A DNA stretch of 33,342 nucleotides from Triparma columacea (taxonomy: Eukaryota > Sar > Bolidophyceae > Parmales > Triparmaceae). The stretch spans positions 50,955-84,296 of the forward strand of contig BRYA01000071.1 of the NCBI GenBank assembly GCA_030267965.1, given 5' to 3'. This document shows, one piece after another, positions 1 through 9,544 of this stretch; the first letter of the stretch is position 1, and each line of letters starts with the position of its first letter. Below the pieces are notes generated by a model. The model was given only the letters and a program-made list of their open reading frames with translations, had not been told where the DNA came from and ran no database searches. The position numbers were made by a program, and so were the translations under genes.

Positions 1-41
1 CCCCCCCCCGCCCCCCCCCCCCACAACCCCCCTCTCCCTAG

Positions 42-822
42 CTGGTGGTGGTTCGAGGGCGGTTCGCGCATGCGTGGTTACGACACCGTCCTCGGTGGCG
101 TCGCCGCATACATGGTATGGCCCAGCCTCTTCAACCAGGCCGCCATGGCCCTGGCGCTTCTTGAGGGGTGGGACGACTTCGTTAAGGGGGTGCAGACGGG
201 GGGGAAGGGGGGACTTTACTGGGGGATAGGCAGGTGGGTGGGGGTGAGCGCGGAAACCGTGAGCGTGGTGGCGACCGGGATCAATGTGGCGATTGCGGTC
301 ATGGCGCTGTCGGCGATGGTGGAGGGGAGGAAGGGGAAGGTTATGGAGAAGGAGGGGGAGGAGGGGGATGGGAAGAGGTTCTTCAAGGTTGTCAAGAGGA
401 GCATCTTGGACGAGATGGAGAACTTCGGCATGGGGGGAGGGAAGGGGCACAAGTGTTACAGGAGGAGGAGGGAAAAGGGGGAGGTGGGGTTGGAGACGGC
501 GGCGTACACGCTGCATGTGAGGAACAGGATATCGAGCAAGATTACGAGCACGGGGAGGTCGATCGACCAGGAGACCAACAGGAGGTACGGGCAGGTTGAC
601 GTTAGCAGGGACTCGACGAAATGGAGAAAGGGCTGGGTGGGAAGGCTGGGGGGATGGAAGAAGGGGTGGCCGGAGGGGAGAATTTGGAGGAGCTATATGC
701 ACCCGAGCCAGCACTGGGAGGAGTACTGCGTGAGGTGGGAGGGGGATATTGGGGTTGTCAAAAGGGATTTGAGGGAGAGGGACTTGAAAACGAGGACAGA
801 GAAGTACATAAACACAGGCTGA
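42..822 (+). CDS. 3' exon of an unrecognised membrane protein (5' partial)
   Basis: The open frame runs upstream of the first ATG (position 70) to a pyrimidine-rich intron end, ccctctccctag, at 31-41. Bases 42 onward are therefore more likely an internal or last exon (reading WWWFEGGSRMRGYD) than a gene start, and the upstream part lies outside the window. Two hydrophobic segments are visible, around VLGGVAAYMVWPSLF and VATGINVAIAVMALSAMV, followed by a long basic tail rich in Lys, Arg and Trp. I do not recognise the family. The codons are strongly G-rich. A shorter protein starting at the ATG at 70 (250 aa) is the alternative. Confidence 0.6.
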
Positions 823-1114
823 TAGCCTGGAATGGGGATTTCAGGGAAATTATTTGAGTAAAAGCTCAGCTGCTGAATTGGAGAGTGCTGCTGATTGGAG
901 TTGCTGCACTCAATCAATAAGCCGATTTGAGGTCCAGACTTTTCTCCCTTCCTCAACTTCACTCACTTGGGTTAATGACGTTAAGAATTGTCCAAATGTG
1001 ACCGCCGTATGACCTTGCGCACTTCTATACATAAAATCTAAAACCTTCAATTTTTGTTCAATTTTCAATTTCAATGTATGAATGCGCCTCTAATATTCCC
1101 TCCCCCCCTCCCCC

Positions 1115-2585
1115 CTAATCCCCCCTAAAAAGTTCCCTCGCCATCCTCTCATAATCAAGTTCCCCATTCCCCGCTCCAAACTTCTCAAAGAACAGCCCCG
1201 CAATCCCTTCATCAACCGTACAGCTCATTCTATGCGCCGCCTTCAAGAACTGTTCCACCGTCAACGTGCCGGAGTTCTCGAGGTCGAAGTGCTGGAGGGT
1301 TGAACGCATGTAGTGCTCCTGTTTGACGGGGTCAGTGGGACCTTTTACCTTCTCCGCGGAATGGACCATCATCACACGAGAACATAGATTGAACCTGGTT
1401 AACACAAAGCCGCAAAAAAGGGGGGGGGGGGGGGTTAGCTGAAATTAAAACCGTGTGTGAATGTGGGGGGGGAGGGGTTTCTTTTCGAGAAACCCCCGAC
1501 CCCATATCGTAAACCTTCCCCTTCCAAAGTGTTGTCGTTTCCCTCTCTTTCTCTCTCACCTGTCCTCCCCAACGTCTCTTTCCTTGACTCTCCAAGCGGT
1601 TTCAACAAGTCCCACAAAAGTGTCATCATCAATAACGCTACACCCCAGCCAGCTGTAGTAATCCACAAACTCCTCCTTCGTGATTTTACCACCCGCAATA
1701 CCCGTAGTACCTTCAAGTCTTCTAACGAATTCTTTAGCACCTTCAAGCGGTGTTAGGGTACCTCTCCTAACCTCTGGCATCATGTCAACGTTAAGTTTTT
1801 CAGCCGCGCCTTCAACAGTCGCCCACCCCTCCCCATCTTCAGCGATAGTGTTGAAAGCCTTCTCAACGATGGATAAACGACGGGCGTTTAGGGAACCACG
1901 CATACCGAGAATGAAAGCCTCGATGTTCATGTGACCGAGACCGTCGACGTCGAAATGGGAGGTTAGTATGTCTATATCGTGCGTTGACATGTGGAGACCG
2001 TTTGATGACAACCTAAGTAGAAAAGACGGGCAGGAAGGGGGGAAGGGAGAGGGGGGGGAGGGGGGGGGGGGGGGGGTTGAGAACGTAGGGGGGGGGGGAG
2101 GGGACGGTAAATAAATAAAAACTCACCAACGTTCAAAGGTTACCTTGTCGATTGTGTGCCCATCAAAGTGCTTGAAGGAATTACGAATACCCAATATTGC
2201 GGAAGATCCCTTGTGCCCGAGTTGCTGTTTTTGTTTTGTTTTTGAACGACAAAGATGGGAAAAGGGAAGAGCAGAGGAAGTGGGTTGGTGGGGCGGTGGG
2301 GGGGGCGGGTTAGTTATCCGTAGTTCTGAGAGGGGTGTATATACGAAACCTTAGGGTTGTACATTGTCCCATATATATATTGATATATATACTTGCATCA
2401 AACCCCCGGAGGCTGCACACTCTCCCCCCCCCCCTTCATCGGGGGAGGAGCGGTTGGGGTAAATTTAAGTGGAAGAGAGTAGCAGGGTTTGGGGTACGCA
2501 CCATCTTTAAGGCGATCAATGTACGAATCACACGGGTCTCGTGTTCGGGATCCCGGAGGATGTGTTGACCAGTGTAACCTGGCAT
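1115..2585 (-). CDS. Calcyphosin-like EF-hand protein, four exons, 304 aa
   Basis: Exons on the minus strand are 2585-2502, 2224-2127, 2012-1560 and 1394-1115. All junctions are GT-AG and every phase closes, giving MPGYTGQHILRDPEHE through to ARELFRGD. The pattern GIRNSFKHFD, then FDVDGLGHMNIEAF, LNARRLSIVEKAF, ITKEEFVDYY and DDDTF...AW follows calcyphosin (CAPS/CAPSL) proteins, with a further EF-hand pair in the last exon (LQHFDLENSGTLTVEQF). Calcyphosins are calcium-responsive, and homologues are often found in cilia. The loops are degenerate: the position-12 glutamate is Ala in the second hand and Gln in the fifth, so calcium binding may be weak or lost. It shares a divergent spacer with the lipocalin gene. 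Confidence 0.85.
1395..2126 (-). repeat. Poly-C tracts within introns of the EF-hand gene
   Basis: Introns 1395-1559 and 2013-2126 carry G homopolymers on the plus strand (around 1421-1436 and 2038-2100), so they read as C runs in the transcript. They lie within the intron, towards the 3' splice site. The exon between them (1560-2012) has no such runs. Confidence 0.7.
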
Positions 2586-3022
2586 GGTGGGGAGGTAGGG
2601 TTTGAAGGTCGGTTAATTTTCTTGAGAGAGCCTGAAATTCGCTGGTTTTTATTTGGTTATCCTTCATTGGAATTTAGAAGGGGGGGAGAAAACGGAATTT
2701 TATAGTTCCGATCCCCGCCCAGTTGTAAGGGGGGAGCGAATGAGGATGTAAGTAAAACGGTTTGCGGGGCTCAATTGTAAAAAATTAAACCCTAAACTGA
2801 TAAAAATTAACGAAAAGGCTACGCAACCAAGATGTCGCTGGAACCCAAAGCTCGCTCTTACAATACTTTGCCGCATCTGACCAAAAAATCAATATAGAAC
2901 CTATCCCAAGAACCATTTAAATCCCATCAAAATTCTCTGCTGTCAGATCTATGATGGAGAAGGCTGACTCGAAAGGAATTCCCAAGGCCAAATCAGCAAA
3001 ATCCAATCAGCAAAATTAGATC
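2586..3022. promoter_or_regulatory. Divergent intergenic spacer between EF-hand and lipocalin genes
   Basis: A 437-bp spacer separates the ATG of the minus-strand EF-hand gene from the ATG of the plus-strand lipocalin gene, so it should hold both promoters. It is more AT-rich than the coding DNA. I see no clear TATA box or other named motif. Confidence 0.45.
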
Positions 3023-4309
3023 ATGAAGTTTATCATCGCTGCCACACTCGCCGCCGCTGCTACCGCCTGCCCAGGAAGTTCCAGTTTCATCCACGCTAAA
3101 TGCTCCATGGAAGGTACGCGAAAAGTCCTCAGAAGCTCAATTCATGCTGTTGATCCTTCAGTTCTCGTCTTTCCTTGCAACTTCCATTGTCCTTTTCACA
3201 CCTAACACCTCCCCCCCACCCGCAGTCACCTTCCAGAACAGCTGCTCGGACGTCTCCTCCGAGATGGTGTCCAGGGCATCCGGCGAAAACGGATGGACTG
3301 ACCCTCATAACGGAGGGGTTTACTCTTTCACCAGTTCGTCCCCTTCTGACATCACTGGAACCAGGACCACCGGTGACGGCAAGTACACCGACAAGTACGA
3401 CTTCCACTTCGAAGAGACCTCTGCTTCCACCTGCACTGTTTCCGCGTGCTCCGAGTCGCAGGTCATGTCTGTCCTTGACTATTCCACCAACTATTGCAAC
3501 CTCCACTCCCTTTACTGCAACTCCTCGGAGGGCTGCCCCACCGCCGGCAAGGACCTCACTTACGTAGAGAAGTACTCGTCTTGCAGCCAGCACGACAACG
3601 TCTGCGTCGCCTCGAAGCAGACGGAGAAGTCCCTCCGCGGGACCACCGAGTGCCCCCCAGTCAAGACTGTCGATAACTTCGACCTCGACAGCTACATCAA
3701 CGGAAAGTGGTACATCCAGGAGCAGGCTGAGACCAAGTACCTCCCCAAGGATCAGAACTTCTGCGTCCAGGTAAATCCCCTCCCCCCCCCCTCCCCCCGG
3801 GCCTCCCCCTGCCCTATTCCTTCCCCTCCTAACCCCTCCCCCCCCCCCCTCAGGCCGAGTACACCAAGAAGAGCTCGCCGACCTGGCTCGGGTGGTCTAT
3901 TGACGTCCTCAATTACGCCCAGGAGGCCGACGGTACCCCCCACAGCAGCGGCGACACCCTCTGCGCCAAGGGCGCCGACAAGAACGACCCGGCGAAGCTC
4001 GAGGTCGCCCCCTGCTTCCTCCCCTCCTTCCTGGCCGGGCCTTACTGGGTCCTCGAGTACGATGAGGCCGAGGGGTACGCGCTCATATCGGGGGGGCAGC
4101 CGACCGAGGAGACTGAGAACGGGTGCGTCAACGGAAGCGGTACCAACGACAGCGGGCTCTGGATCTTCACCAGGAGTCAGAAGAGGGACGAGGTCCTGGT
4201 AGAGAGGATCAGGGACATGGCCAAGGCACAGGGGTTCGACATCACTGTACTTAACAAGGTCGACCAGACCAACTGTAACGGGATCGAGGAGACTGTGAGC
4301 CTGGCCTAA
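3023..4309 (+). CDS. Secreted Cys-rich lipocalin-like protein, three exons, 363 aa
   Basis: Exons are 3023-3113, 3226-3770 and 3854-4309, with GT-AG introns and closing phases. The start MKFIIAATLAAAATAC is a clear signal peptide. A Cys-rich N-terminal half (about residues 16-150; CSDVSSEM, CTVSACSE, YCNLHSLYC) is followed by a lipocalin-like region. That region starts at DSYINGKWYIQEQAE, continues through FCVQ and GPYWVLEYDEAEGYALISGG, and ends GLWIFTRSQKRDE. The GxW and the late LWIFTR are typical of lipocalins, and the Cys-rich plus lipocalin layout recalls violaxanthin de-epoxidase relatives. I do not see enough VDE-specific sequence to call the enzyme. Likely role: binding a small hydrophobic ligand in the secretory pathway, outside the cell or in the plastid. 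The second intron is only 83 bp and dominated by C runs. Confidence 0.8.
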
Positions 4310-4500
4310 ACTTACAAGAAAGGCGGGGAAGGGGAAACGGAGCGAAGAAGGAAACTAGGGAGGGGGGAGCGCAAGTGGTTTGAGCAGCTATCATTGACTT
4401 TTAACAATTATGGCGACACGGAGACCACTTAAGTAATGAAACGAGCTTGTGGAGCAAACGAAGTTGGTTTTGTTGAGTTAATTTTGGCCGTTTTCTTTCC

Positions 4501-5454
4501 TCACGAGGAACCACCCCTCACCCATCTCTGCACCCCATCCACGTCCTCCTCTTTCAACCTGGTTCTGATTCCGAAGGGAAGCTCTACGAAGGGGGGGGGT
4601 TAGCAAAAAAAAGCTGGCGCGCCGTCAGTGTAGTTGTCACCCTCAAACACCTTGCGCAGCCCCCTTCCGTAACAAGCCGCCCCCCTTCCCCGCCCTGTCA
4701 CTTCGCGCGGTCCTCTGCTCACCTAACCCCTCCCTCACGCACGCCTCGAAAACCACCCCCGGCTCCGCCCCCCACGCTTTAGCCAGCTCCGCCACGTTCT
4801 GCGCTGCGAACGCCTCGTCAACCTCGGCGGGGTCGAGGGTCGTGACGGCCTCGAGGAGGGCGAAGCACTGCTCGCCGTTTACGAGGTCGCCGAGACGATC
4901 CTCGACGTCGATAGGAGGATCGGCACCCCAACTGCAGACGGCATGGGCAAGGTAGTCTATGGGGAAATGGTAGTCGTTGGCTATGTCGGATAAGGTGCTG
5001 TCGGCGATTGAGGATGAAGAGGTACTTGAATCGGACGAAGATGATTCACCCCACAAGTCGAAATTGTCGTCGTAGTATTCCTGCGGGGGGAGAGGAGAGG
5101 GGAGGAGGGGGGGAGGAGGGGGGAGGAGGAATGGGGAGATGGTGTTAGGTCAAAAGAACAGGGATTCAAAACGCAGAAAGGTGACTTGCAACAATGTTAT
5201 GATGACCATGTAATATTCCCGTTGCTCCGCCGTCAGCTCGCCCTCACCTCCTCGTCATTGTCATATTTGTCAATAGTGCTGAGAAGAGTGGTTGTGGAGG
5301 AGGATGTTATTCGCAGGGTTATTCGGGGTTTTGTGACGTATTGATATTTAATGGCAATTATATTGTTTGAAGAAGGACGGTAAAAGGCAGTGAAGGCTTT
5401 TGATGAGTGTATAATCATCAATAGAGAGAAATATGACAAAGATGTCATTCTCAT
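4501..5454 (-). CDS. Predicted plastid-targeted small protein with an LPFG motif, 215 aa
   Basis: Exons are 5454-5248, 5080-4723 and 4583-4501. The last, 83-nt exon joins GL to ELPFGIRTRLKEEDV and is easily missed: reading through its donor gives an unspliced frame that stops at 4643. The N-terminus has a hydrophobic stretch (LSYFSLLMIIHSSKAF) ending in SSKAFTAF, which looks like the signal peptide/transit peptide junction of complex red plastids. An acidic Ser-rich linker follows, then a helical domain with FPIDYLAHAV, PPIDVEDRLGDLVNGEQ and LLEAVTTLDPAEVDE. I recall similar uncharacterised proteins from other algae with this order and a closing LPFG motif, but know no function. A start six bases downstream (second Met) is possible. 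Confidence 0.75.
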
Positions 5455-5716
5455 CGGGAGTGAAGCTGGTCAAAAATTGTGTTGAAGGCGATTTTGGGAG
5501 AGTAAAAGGTGTTAAGGGGAGGGGAGATTGTTTAGGGTTCTCAGATATCAAAATGTATTGGCGATATTTCCTCTGTCTTGAAGGTGTTGTACTTATGGGA
5601 CTTTAGTACAATTGATGCCCCTCAGGCACCTGTGGTAAAATGAAAACGGCGTTTTTGGTACGGAAGTGATTGCCTTATTTCTCAACCTATCTACCGAAAT
5701 TCTGGCGGCGATGAAC

Positions 5717-7605
5717 TTACGCGGCGACCTTGTCTCCCATCCAGCTGGTGGTGCGGAAGTTAGCTCCTGCGTAGTCGCAGTTCTCAGCGCCGAGCTCGGC
5801 CTCGATGCGGAGGAGCTGGTTGTACTTGGCGAGGCGCTCGGACCTGCAGGGGGCGCCGGTCTTGATCTGTCCGGTGCAGAGGCCAACGGCTATGTCAGCG
5901 ATGTAGGTGTCCTCGGTCTCCCCAGAGCGGTGAGAAGTCATGACGCCCCAACCGGCCTCCTTGGCCATCTTCACGGCCGCGATGGACTCGGAAATGGAGC
6001 CAATCTGGTTGACCTTGAGGAGGAGGCAAGTGCAAGCCTTCTCGTCGACGGCACGAGAGATCTTCTCAATGTTGGTGACAGTGAGGTCATCACCAACAAC
6101 CTGGAAGTCCTCCCCGTTCTTGGCGGTGAACTTGGACCAATTGGACCAGTCATCCTCGTCGAAGGGATCCTCGACAGTGACAATGGGGAAGTCCTTGGAG
6201 AGCTCCTGGTAGAGGTTGCCGAGGCCCTCTCCCGACACCTTGTTTCCGTCGTACTTGAAGTCGAGGTCGTAAGCGTCCTCGCCCTTGACCTTGAATTCCG
6301 AGGCGGCGACATCGAGGCCGATGGTGCACTTGCCGTCGTAGCCAGCCTACGACGAGCGAGCGAAGCAAATTCGCGGACAGGTTGGGATAATGTGTGAGGA
6401 TTAATGAAGGCGGTTGAGGGGAGTCCTTATCTTGTGCACAAGCGCGATCCTGTGCGTTTTTCCTCGCCGACGGTGGCTAACATCAATTAGTCGCTTTTCG
6501 TTCGCTCCTCGTTCATTCTCACCTTCTTGATGGCCTCCATAATCAACTCGCAGCCCTCACGGATGTCGCAGGGTGGAGCGAAACCTCCCTCGTCTCCGAT
6601 GAGGGTGGCGTCTCCTCCGAACTTCCCCTTGATGATCTTTCCGAGGGTGTGGTAGACTTCGCAGCCGATCTTCATGGCCTCACTGAAGGTCTCAGCCCCA
6701 GTGGGGATGACAAAGTACTCCTGGAAAGCTAGCTTGTTCCCGGCATGGGAGCCGCCGTTAATGACGTTGAAGCAGGGCACAGGCATAGTGAACTTGTCCT
6801 GGGTGTTACCGGCGAGGTCGGCGAAGTGCTACGTGCGAGCAAAGCGGGGAGCGGGTGGAAAGGGTTTGCGTTAGCACTTGGAATTGTCAGGGTTATTGCG
6901 CTTTGATCGACTCTCACCTTGTAAAGGGGAACCCCCTTGGCGGCGGCACCGGCCTTGGAGGCGGCGAGGGAGACGCCAAGGATGGCGTTGGCGCCCATGT
7001 TGGCCTTGTTGGGGGTGCCGTCGAGAGCGAGCATGACATCGTCGATACCCTTCTGGTCGGTGGGGTCCATGCCAATAACCTTGGGCCCAAGTACGTCGTT
7101 GACGTTCTTGATAGCCTGAAGGACGCCCTTCCCAAGGTATCTATCCCCCCCATCCCTGAGCTCAACAGCCTCATAGGCTCCAGTGGAGGCCCCAGAAGGG
7201 ACACTAGCGCGGAAGGTGGCCCCGGTGTCGAGAGTCATATCAACCTCGACGGTGGGATTGCCGCGGGAGTCAAGGATCTCACGGGCCATGACCCCAGAAA
7301 TTTTAGCGGAGAGGACCGTAGGAGATGAGGCAGTGGTGGAAGGGACAAAGGCAAATCCCGAAACCTGGGATGCTATTGGAAAAGATAGGGTGTAAGGTTC
7401 GCGAAGAAAGGGGTTAGATGGGTCGAGGGAAAGGCAGAAGGAGGATTAACTGGTGCACCGACGACTTCATCGACGATGCCCAATTGCATTTGTGGTTGGT
7501 ATGATATAGACATAGATATGAAATGTCCATAAATCCATCTAGGTGCGTGTATACAAAATACTTACCACCAGCAATTAGAGCGAGAGCGATGCTTGTGAAC
7601 TTCAT
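5717..7605 (-). CDS. ENO: Enolase with bipartite plastid leader, four exons, 476 aa
   Basis: Enolase interconverts 2-phosphoglycerate and phosphoenolpyruvate. Exons are 7605-7566, 7372-6918, 6828-6523 and 6346-5717, all GT-AG with closing phases. Family motifs are complete: [57 protein letters not shown] and [10 protein letters not shown], with the normal C-terminal end. Exon 1 encodes a signal peptide ([13 protein letters not shown]). Joining it to exon 2 gives [12 protein letters not shown], a textbook ASAFAP-type plastid-entry motif, then about 20 transit-like residues before the enzyme. Targeting to the plastid is therefore inferred, as known for some algae that run lower glycolysis there. 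Introns 2 and 3 have inverted-repeat ends of the introner-like type. Confidence 0.95.
6347..6522 (-). mobile_element. Introner-like intron with terminal inverted repeats (enolase intron 3)
   Basis: This 176-bp intron, read on the minus strand, begins gtgagaatg then ACGAGGAGCGAACGAAAAGC and ends TTTGCTTCGCTCGCTCGTCGTag. The reverse complement of its end, ACGACGAGCGAGCGAAGCAA, matches its start imperfectly, so the intron has terminal inverted repeats a few bases inside the splice sites. The shared core GAGCGAA/TTCGCTC recurs in other introns of the window. Confidence 0.6.
6829..6917 (-). mobile_element. Introner-like intron (enolase intron 2)
   Basis: This 89-bp intron starts gtgagagtcGATCAAAGCG on the minus strand and ends CGCTTTGCTCGCACGTag. 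The reverse complement of the end contains GAGCAAAGCG, giving a terminal inverted repeat of about 10 bp with one mismatch. It belongs to the same pattern as enolase intron 3 but has diverged more. Confidence 0.5.
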
Positions 7606-7608
7606 TTG

Positions 7609-7885
7609 TATCGATTTATGTCAAGCCAAGAGACCCAGGAATTCGAAGGAAGTGGGTGGCAAACCTAGAGGTGAAATGAAACTTATTCTCGCTGCTCTTC
7701 CAAGCACACTGGACTTTGAGGTTGTGCAGACGGACCCGAACGTCAAGGGGAACAGCGCGCAGGGTGTCACGAAGCCGGCGGTTTTGGAGTGCGGGGCTAC
7801 GATAATGGTGCCGGGGTTTATTGATCAGGGGGAAAAGATATTGGTTGACATTCCAAACAAGGCATACATGAGCAGATCAAAGTGA
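7609..7885 (+). pseudogene. efp: 5'-truncated, frameshifted elongation factor P fragment
   Basis: From the Met at 7676 the frame reads LPSTLDFEVVQTDPNVKG, GVTKPAVLECGATIMVP and GFIDQGEKILVDI to a stop at 7883-7885. That is the C-terminal OB domain of elongation factor P. The KOW-like first domain and most of domain II are missing, and only 70 bp separate this frame from the enolase start on the other strand. A possible trace of domain II (YRFMSSQETQEFE, 7609-7647) lies in a different frame and hits a stop at about 7668. EF-P helps ribosomes through polyproline stretches, and the parent copy may be plastidial or mitochondrial. I read this as a dead copy. A short expressed protein of about 69 aa, or an undetected upstream exon, is the alternative. 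Confidence 0.6.
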
Positions 7886-7944
7886 GGGGTGTGGGGGGGA
7901 GGTGAGGGGACAATAGGAACGTGTTTTAATCGAAACGGCTTTAT

Positions 7945-8616
7945 TTACTCTGGCTTGTTCACTGCGAAGTTCTTCACGGCGAAGGAAGAACCGCAACCAC
8001 AGGCGTTGGCGGATTGTGGGTTGTCCTTGATGACGAAGCGCGAGCCTATCATCTCCGTCTCGAAGTGAACCGTGGAACCCCGGATGTACTTGAGTGACTG
8101 CAGAAAGGAGCGCGGGGGGGGGAGTGGGGGGAGGAGCGGGGAAGGAGCATGGAAAGAGCAGGGGAGTAGTGAAAGAGTTAGCGATAGTCATGTACGCCAT
8201 ACTACAAAACCCTTTCAGCGGCATGCTTCGCTCGCCCTTTTTCGCTCCTCGTCTCATCTCACCTCCTTGTCCGAGACCACCTGAACCACCCCCTCCCCCT
8301 TCCCAACCTCCATAACGACGTCGTACTGGAGGTCCACCTCGTCAGACGACTCGATCTCGAACTCGTACTGGAAGCCGCTGCATCCCCCCGCGTCTACCCC
8401 GACCCGCAGGTGGAGGTCAGAAGAGTTCTTGGAGGACATTATGGACTTTATTCTTGTTACAGCCTCTGCTGTTACCGTGAAGATTTCACTTGGAGACGAG
8501 GACGACAATTCTACGACAGGTGTAGAGGAAGAAAGGAGACGGGGGGGAGAAGAAAGGAGGGGGGTGAAACGAATGAGGGAAGGCCTAGACTTCGTGATGA
8601 GCCTGCTTGCAAACAT
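7945..8616 (-). CDS. ISCA2: ISCA2-type iron-sulfur cluster assembly protein, 168 aa
   Basis: Exons are 8616-8263 and 8097-7945, joined in phase 0 at ...VSDKE|SLKYIRG. The A-type scaffold signature is complete: AVTRIKSIM, LRVGVDAGGCSGFQYEFE, FVIKDNPQSANACGCGSSF, with three conserved cysteines (GCSG and CGCG). The first 40 or so residues are basic and Ser-rich (MFASRLITKSRPSLIRF), like a mitochondrial presequence. A-type carriers help mature mitochondrial 4Fe-4S proteins. A TAAATAAAG string at the stop resembles a poly(A) signal. ISCA1 is the alternative assignment. The single intron (8098-8262) carries the recurrent GAGCGAA motif. Confidence 0.92.
8098..8262 (-). mobile_element. Introner-like intron (ISCA2 gene)
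   Basis: Read on the minus strand, this 165-bp intron begins gtgagatgaGACGAGGAGCGAAAAAGG then GGCGAGCGAAGCATG, both variants of the motif at the start of enolase intron 3. The 3' end (CGCGCTCCTTTCTGCag) is only a partial inverted match, and a C-rich tract precedes it. The start similarity is strong, but the inverted repeat is weak. Confidence 0.4.
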
Positions 8617-8769
8617 CTCAAATGAGAGTTAAGGGGTAAACGGGGGGAAAGAAAATGAAAACTTTGGGCGTAGGAATAGTTGGGTCGGATTGAATTTGCG
8701 AAAAGGTCACAGCAGCGAGATATTAGCAGACCAAATTTTGGGACTCCATTTTCTGCAGGGCTCCTTGGG

Positions 8770-9318
8770 ATGAGCCACGATGATGACGATATGGTGATGT
8801 CGCAGGAAAGGCATAATGAACTAGAGATAAACGGTCCTCTACATACGCAATCGATTAATGCTGGAATTGGCGTTTTTGGGGGTGGAGGCTCACGGAGGAG
8901 TGGGAAGGAAGTGGGTTTAAACGAAATTAACGGAGGTAAAATGAAAAAGAGGGCGAGGGAGGAAAGAGGAGGTATGGATATGGGAGAAGAGATCTTAGGA
9001 GAAAGCGTTGGAGGCTTCAAGAGGTTGAGGGTGGGGGGGGGGGTGGAAGGAGGGGGAGGGAGTGGGGGAGGGGGGGGAGGGGGGCAACGCGGAGGGCACG
9101 GAGGGCACGGAGGTCACGGACATCATGTTCGCCAAGGCGTTCCTCTGCCGCAACAGCCAACGAGGTCACACTCTATGCCCAACTTTCCTGCAACGGGGTC
9201 ACCACTGGATGGGGAGAAGAGGGATATAGATTACAAGGACTTTAACAGGATGCTTGGAAGTTTGAGGACGGAGAGGGAGAGGAGGAAGAGGGAGGAGGAG
9301 GAAATGAGGGAACTGTAG
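8770..9318 (+). CDS. Gly-rich basic protein of unknown function, about 182 aa
   Basis: From the first in-frame ATG the protein starts MSHDDDDMVMSQERH. It has a candidate nuclear localisation patch (KMKKRAREER), a long Gly/Gly-His run (positions about 9030-9130, including GGHGGHGGHGHH) and a charged C-terminus (YKDFNRMLGSL then ERERRKREEEEMREL). I do not recognise a family. The frame is open upstream to about 8680 with plausible protein sequence (RPNFGTPFSAGLLG), so a short first exon or an earlier start may be missing. It diverges from ISCA2 with a spacer of only about 60-150 bp. Confidence 0.5.
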   Translation: MSHDDDDMVMSQERHNELEINGPLHTQSINAGIGVFGGGGSRRSGKEVGLNEINGGKMKKRAREERGGMDMGEEILGESVGGFKRLRVGGGVEGGGGSGGGGGGGQRGGHGGHGGHGHHVRQGVPLPQQPTRSHSMPNFPATGSPLDGEKRDIDYKDFNRMLGSLRTERERRKREEEEMREL

Positions 9319-9544
9319 GGGTGGGGTTGAGAATGGAGTGGGGACCATGTGTGCTGTACCAGATGCTTGTTATGTAAAACAGTGTTGTGATTGTTAATGA
9401 ATCATGGGGATATTTAGTGTGAAGCAACGATAAGTTCCGGGGGGCAGTAATGAAATTTGGGGACTCGACTACTACTACACATGATTGACGAAAAATCGAG
9501 CTGCTTGTTTCTACAGACAACATTTACCTCACTTCTGAGCCCTT

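Noticed and set aside
1..41. C-rich start of the window as a telomere or satellite
   Set aside because: It fits the C-rich 3' end of an intron (ending ccctag) like others here, and has no TTAGGG or CCCTAA periodicity.
2832..2897. 21-codon open frame upstream of the lipocalin start
   Set aside because: Too short and without features; could be an upstream ORF but nothing supports translation.
3771..4202. Unspliced continuation of the lipocalin frame past 3770
   Set aside because: It crosses a gtaaat...ccctcag intron made of C runs and yields Pro/Arg-rich nonsense; splicing restores the lipocalin core.
4335..4350. GAGCGAAG in the spacer after the lipocalin gene as an introner end
   Set aside because: It lies outside any intron and has no inverted partner nearby; a single 8-bp match is expected by chance in this sequence.
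4643..4722. Read-through C-terminus of the LPFG-motif plastid protein
   Set aside because: A good gtgagc donor at 4722 and the 4583-4501 exon give the conserved-looking LPFG end instead; the read-through tail is Gly/Lys-rich.
5666..6397. Long plus-strand open frame (243 codons) opposite enolase
   Set aside because: It mirrors the minus-strand enolase exons, whose conserved motifs and splice sites leave no doubt; the antisense translation is Leu/Val/Gly-rich with no domain.
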